DNA of 10,348 nucleotides from Pseudomonadota bacterium (GTDB lineage: Bacteria > Pseudomonadota > Alphaproteobacteria > Rhizobiales > Xanthobacteraceae). How positions within the stretch are numbered: the first letter of the stretch is position 1; each line of letters starts with the position of its first letter. Below the pieces are notes generated by a model. That model saw only the letters and a list, made by a program, of their open reading frames with translations, searched no databases and was not told where the DNA came from. Shown piece by piece: positions 8,157 to 10,348 of this stretch. Both the position numbers and the translations under genes were made by a program. The DNA is taken from the NCBI GenBank assembly GCA_023442085.1, contig JAEZMT010000312.1, positions 1-10,348 of the forward strand, written 5' to 3'.

Positions 8157-8384
8157 CTAGCCCGCCTCGCCTTCCGGCACAATCGCGGGCTTCCCCTCGG
8201 ACGGGGCGCTGCTACCGCCCGTTGCGGGATTTCCACCGGAAGCCTCGGTGGAAGGGGCCGTCGGCGCGGAGGGGGCGTCGCTCTCCTGTGGTGCGCGGCG
8301 CGCGCGAGCCTGCGACTTGCGACGCTGGAGATTGGCGCGCAAGGCCGCGGCAAGGCGGTCCGATCGATCCGTGTCAGAGGCCAT
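8157..8384 (-). CDS. Small basic protein upstream of murA, unknown function
   Basis: A 75-residue soluble protein with no signal peptide. Residues 1-35 (MASDTDRSDRLAAALRANLQ then RRKSQARARRA) should form a strongly basic helix with the pattern LAAALRANLQRRKSQ. The remaining 40 residues are low-complexity Pro, Ala, Ser, Gly and Glu and are probably disordered. I chose the ATG at 8382-8384, which has AAAAGGGA six bases upstream; an ATG at 8405 would add seven residues, but its ribosome binding site is poor and it would place the good site inside the gene. From general knowledge, short proteins with an LRxNLxRRKxQ-type helix are common next to murA in Hyphomicrobiales, but I know of no assigned function. 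The basic helix suggests binding to nucleic acid, ribosomes or acidic lipid, which is speculation. It is the first gene of the murA transcription unit. Confidence 0.68.
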   Translation of the reverse strand: MASDTDRSDRLAAALRANLQRRKSQARARRAPQESDAPSAPTAPSTEASGGNPATGGSSAPSEGKPAIVPEGEAG

Positions 8385-8403
8385 GATGTTCCCTTTTCGT
8401 CCC

Positions 8404-8430
8404 ATTAGAGGGGGCGCCGAGCCGGCGCAA
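8404..8430 (-). promoter_or_regulatory. Possible promoter of the small-protein/murA unit
   Basis: On the minus strand TTGCGC (8425-8430) and TCTAAT (8404-8409, 5/6 to the -10 consensus) are separated by 15 bp, shorter than the usual 17. The spacer contains an inverted repeat GCGCC/GGCGC (8414-8418 and 8424-8428). Transcription starting about 7 bp downstream would leave a leader of only 10-15 bases before the ATG at 8384, just enough to include AAAAGGGA. The -10 match is good, the -35 and spacing are poor. Confidence 0.28.
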
Positions 8431-8618
8431 GAGCACCCTTTCGCCTTACCTTTGCGTGCATTGCTGGCCTTGCCGCGGGGAGTGTGCTAACGAGCCCAAT
8501 TGCTGGGCCGGGGGAAAGCGTGCATTCAAGCGCTCCACCATCCGCGCGCGGCGCGAGGACGAACCGCTGAAATCTCGTCTCCTTCGCGACGGAGGGGGAC
8601 TGGGCACGGCGGAAAAAA

Positions 8619-8663
8619 GGCATTATGCCCTCCTCCAGCCGCCGAACGGCAACGGGATTATCC
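8619..8663. promoter_or_regulatory. Pair of related palindromes in the acpP leader/promoter
   Basis: GGCAT-T-ATGCC (8619-8629) and GGAT-T-ATCC (8655-8663) are perfect palindromes sharing the pattern GG..ATTAT..CC, with centres 35 bp apart, about 60 and 25 bases upstream of the acpP ATG. The first follows a run of six A. Such paired sites can be operator half-sets for a dimeric regulator; alternatively the ATTAT cores may simply contribute to a -10 element (CATTAT or GATTAT, each 4/6). Neither has a good -35 at 17 bp. Confidence 0.25.
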
Positions 8664-8684
8664 GAACAACCGAGGGTTCGATCT

Positions 8685-8921
8685 ATGAGTGACATCGCCG
8701 AGCGGGTGAAGAAGATTGTCGCGGAGCACTTGGGAGTTGAGCCCGAGAAGGTCACGGAGAGCGCCTCCTTCATCGACGATCTCGGCGCCGACAGCCTCGA
8801 CACCGTGGAACTCGTGATGGCCTTCGAGGAGGCCTTCAACTGCGAGATCCCGGACGATGCCGCCGAGACCATCCTGACTGTGGGCGACGCGATCAAGTTC
8901 CTGGAAAAGAACGCGGCTTGA
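8685..8921 (+). CDS. acpP: Acyl carrier protein
   Basis: Carries growing acyl chains on a 4'-phosphopantetheine arm for type II fatty-acid synthesis and donates acyl groups to phospholipid and lipid A synthesis. The product has 78 residues including Met, the same as E. coli. It is highly acidic and has the four-helix ACP layout: AERVKKIVAEHLGVEPEKV (helix I), the signature GADSLDTVELVMAFEEAFN with the modified serine at S37, and the short C-terminal helix GDAIKFLEKNAA. The ATG at 8685-8687 is preceded by GAGGG 8 bases upstream. An in-frame ATG at 8625 would add 20 residues (MPSSSRRTATG...) never seen in ACPs and lacks a good ribosome binding site. fabF follows after 109 bp. fabG, which usually precedes acpP, is absent; the upstream gene is divergent. 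Confidence 0.98.
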   Translation: MSDIAERVKKIVAEHLGVEPEKVTESASFIDDLGADSLDTVELVMAFEEAFNCEIPDDAAETILTVGDAIKFLEKNAA

Positions 8922-8964
8922 TCCATACGCGTGTCCATCTGGCGGTCGCGTGGCGCTCGGCGCC

Positions 8965-8990
8965 CGCGGCCGTTGTTGCACCGGGCCGCG
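8965..8990 (+). promoter_or_regulatory. GC-rich hairpin between acpP and fabF
   Basis: CGCGGCC (8965-8971) pairs perfectly with GGCCGCG (8984-8990) over a 12-base loop. A smaller stem-loop, GGCGC-TCG-GCGCC (8952-8964), lies directly before it. Both start within about 45 bases of the acpP stop. There is no T-run after either, so they do not form a classic intrinsic terminator. They could act as a partial terminator, an RNase barrier or a processing site that keeps acpP mRNA more abundant than fabF mRNA. Function is inferred from position. Confidence 0.35.
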
Positions 8991-9030
8991 CGCCAGGGGC
9001 GCCGTTCGCCCGCCTCCCGGAGTTTTTCCC

Positions 9031-10293
9031 ATGAGACGTGTTGTCGTCACCGGCCTCGGCATGGTGACGCCGCTCGCCTGCGGCGTCGAGCCGACCTGGC
9101 GGCGGCTTCTTGCCGGCGAAAGCGGTGTCAAGGCGATCAGCCATTTCGAGGTGGACGACCTCGCGTGCAAGATCGCGGCGAACATCCCGCGCGGCGACGG
9201 GTCCGACGGCACCTACAATCCCGACCAGTGGATGGAGCCGAAGGAGCAGCGCAAGGTCGATGAATTCATCGTCTTCGCGATGGCCGCGGCCACCCAGGCG
9301 CTGGACGATGCCGGCTGGCATCCCGAGTCCTATGAGGACCAGATCGCCTCGGGTGTGCTGATCGGCTCTGGCATCGGCGGCATCGAAGGCATCGCGGATG
9401 CGTCCCTGCTGCTGAAGGATCGCGGCCCCCGCCGCATCTCGCCCTTCTTCATCCCCGGCCGTCTCATCAATCTTGCCGGCGGATACGTCTCCATCGCCCA
9501 CGGGCTCAAGGGTCCGAACCACGCGGTGGTCACGGCCTGCTCCACCGGCGCGCATGCCATCGGCGACGCCGGCCGGCTGATCGCCCTCGGCGACGCCGAC
9601 GTGATGGTCGCGGGCGGCACCGAATCGCCGGTCAACCGGCTCTCCATCGCCGGCTTCGCCGCGTGCAAGGCGCTCTGCACCGCCTTCAACGACGATCCCA
9701 TCCACGCCTCGCGCCCCTACGACAAGGATCGGGACGGCTTCGTCATGGGCGAGGGCGCCGGCGTCGTGGTGCTCGAAGAGCTGGAGCACGCCAAGGCGCG
9801 CGGCGCCAAGATTTACGCAGAGCTGGTCGGCTATGGCCTGTCGGGCGATGCCTTCCACATCACCGCCCCGTCCATGGACGGCGACGGCGCCTACCGCTGC
9901 ATGTCGGCGGCGCTGAAGCGGGCGGGCCTGACGGCGGACGACATCGACTACATCAACGCCCACGGCACCTCCACCATGGCCGACGAGATCGAGCTCAAGG
10001 CGGTGGAGCGGCTGCTCGGCAATGCGGCGGCCAAGACGGCCATGTCGTCGACCAAGTCGTCCATCGGCCATCTGCTTGGGGCCGCGGGCTCGGTGGAGGC
10101 GATCTTCTCCATCCTCGCCATCCGCGACCAGGTTGCCCCGGCGACGCTCAATCTCGACAATCCGTCGGTGGAGACGCCGATCGATCTGGTGCCGCTGACG
10201 CCCAAGCCGCGCAAGATCGACGCCGTGCTCTCCAATTCCTTCGGCTTCGGCGGCACCAATGCGTCGCTGATCTTCCGCCGCTACGACGCCTGA
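9031..10293 (+). CDS. fabF: 3-oxoacyl-[acyl-carrier-protein] synthase II
   Basis: Condenses malonyl-ACP with acyl-ACP in the elongation step of fatty-acid synthesis; in many bacteria this form elongates the C16:1 intermediate to cis-vaccenate precursors. The 420-residue product matches the family length (E. coli 413). It starts MRRVVVTGLGMVTPLACGVE. The catalytic triad is visible as C170 (VVTACSTGAHAIGDA), H311 (NAHGTSTMADEIEL) and H347 (SSIGHLLGAAGS), with the conserved lysine K342 (STKSSIGH) and the gatekeeper loop NSFGFGGTNASL near the C terminus. These correspond to C163, H303, H340 and K335 of E. coli. The ATG at 9031 has GGAG 8 bases upstream; a GTG at 8950 would add 27 residues unrelated to the family. 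The gene is complete, and its TGA at 10291-10293 lies only 55 bases before the window end. Confidence 0.97.
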   Translation: MRRVVVTGLGMVTPLACGVEPTWRRLLAGESGVKAISHFEVDDLACKIAANIPRGDGSDGTYNPDQWMEPKEQRKVDEFIVFAMAAATQALDDAGWHPESYEDQIASGVLIGSGIGGIEGIADASLLLKDRGPRRISPFFIPGRLINLAGGYVSIAHGLKGPNHAVVTACSTGAHAIGDAGRLIALGDADVMVAGGTESPVNRLSIAGFAACKALCTAFNDDPIHASRPYDKDRDGFVMGEGAGVVVLEELEHAKARGAKIYAELVGYGLSGDAFHITAPSMDGDGAYRCMSAALKRAGLTADDIDYINAHGTSTMADEIELKAVERLLGNAAAKTAMSSTKSSIGHLLGAAGSVEAIFSILAIRDQVAPATLNLDNPSVETPIDLVPLTPKPRKIDAVLSNSFGFGGTNASLIFRRYDA

Positions 10294-10300
10294 CACGGCC

Positions 10301-10348
10301 TGGGGGCCCGCGGGGGGCCCCCCCCCCCCCCCCGGGGGGGCCGGCCCC
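10301..10348. repeat. G/C homopolymer low-complexity end
   Basis: After fabF the sequence becomes pure G/C runs: G5 C3, then G6 (10312-10317), an uninterrupted run of 16 C (10318-10333), G7 (10334-10340) and CCGGCCCC to the end. Apart from the first T at 10301 no A or T is present. No other part of the window looks like this. It is most likely an assembly or sequencing artefact at a contig edge, or a strong GC hairpin that stopped the assembly, and should not be read as a biological terminator. Confidence 0.75.

Larger units (their letters stand above)
8385..8684. other. 300-bp divergent intergenic region between the murA unit and acpP
   Basis: This gap must hold the promoters for the leftward (small protein, murA) and rightward (acpP, fabF) units. 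Visible in it are a -10-like ATTAGA/TCTAAT near the left end, an inverted repeat GCCCA-ATTGC-TGGGC (8494-8508), the self-complementary CCGCGCGCGG (about 8542-8551), and two related palindromes, GGCATTATGCC (8619-8629) and GGATTATCC (8655-8663). Short open frames here lack ribosome binding sites or coding character. No tRNA or known riboswitch was recognised. I could not identify a convincing -35/-10 pair for acpP. Confidence 0.6.

Noticed and set aside
8625..8684. N-terminal extension of acpP from the ATG at 8625
   Set aside because: ACPs of this family begin at MSDIAERV; the ATG at 8685 has a good ribosome binding site and gives the standard 78 residues.
8893..10296. Minus-strand 467-codon open frame covering fabF
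   Set aside because: It lies antisense to a complete fabF with an intact active site; its composition (Gly, Arg, Asp, His rich) is typical of a shadow frame.

Overview
The window is high-GC DNA with short intergenic gaps and mostly core housekeeping genes. Protein style and gene neighbourhood (ppk1-ppx behind an hda-type gene and an AI-2E family gene; acpP-fabF with alphaproteobacterial FabF motifs such as GTSTMADEIEL) point to an alphaproteobacterium of the Hyphomicrobiales. A Xanthobacteraceae-like genus is my guess from general resemblance only; no database search was possible.

Layout. On the minus strand, reading right to left from about 8.4 kb: a 75-residue uncharacterised basic protein, murA (first committed step of peptidoglycan synthesis), a CDP-alcohol phosphatidyltransferase (phospholipid head-group synthesis), an AI-2E family membrane protein, an Hda-type DnaA regulator with a sliding-clamp-binding motif, ppk1 (polyphosphate synthesis), ppx (polyphosphate degradation), and a small two-helix membrane protein cut by the left edge. 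On the plus strand, divergent across a 300-bp gap, lie acpP and fabF (fatty-acid synthesis carrier and elongating enzyme). The last ~48 bases are almost pure G/C homopolymer runs and look like a contig-end artefact.

How they work together. The right part supplies the envelope: acyl chains (acpP, fabF), phospholipid (PgsA-like) and cell wall precursor (murA). The left part pairs replication-initiation control (hda) with the polyphosphate cycle (ppk1 and ppx, opposing enzymes whose stop and start are one base apart). Between hda and ppk1 is an 18-bp sequence matching the architecture of a PhoB binding site (two 7-mers 11 bp apart), which would put polyphosphate metabolism under phosphate-starvation control. 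It also argues that ppk1 starts at the ATG near 4063 and not at an upstream TTG.

No mobile element, CRISPR array, tRNA, rRNA or defence system was seen, and I find no convincing new biological system. The points worth a second look are regulatory (PHO box, a hairpin over a ribosome binding site, palindromes in the acpP leader, an acpP-fabF intergenic hairpin), two small uncharacterised proteins, the separation of acpP-fabF from fabG, and a lysine variant in the phosphatidyltransferase motif.
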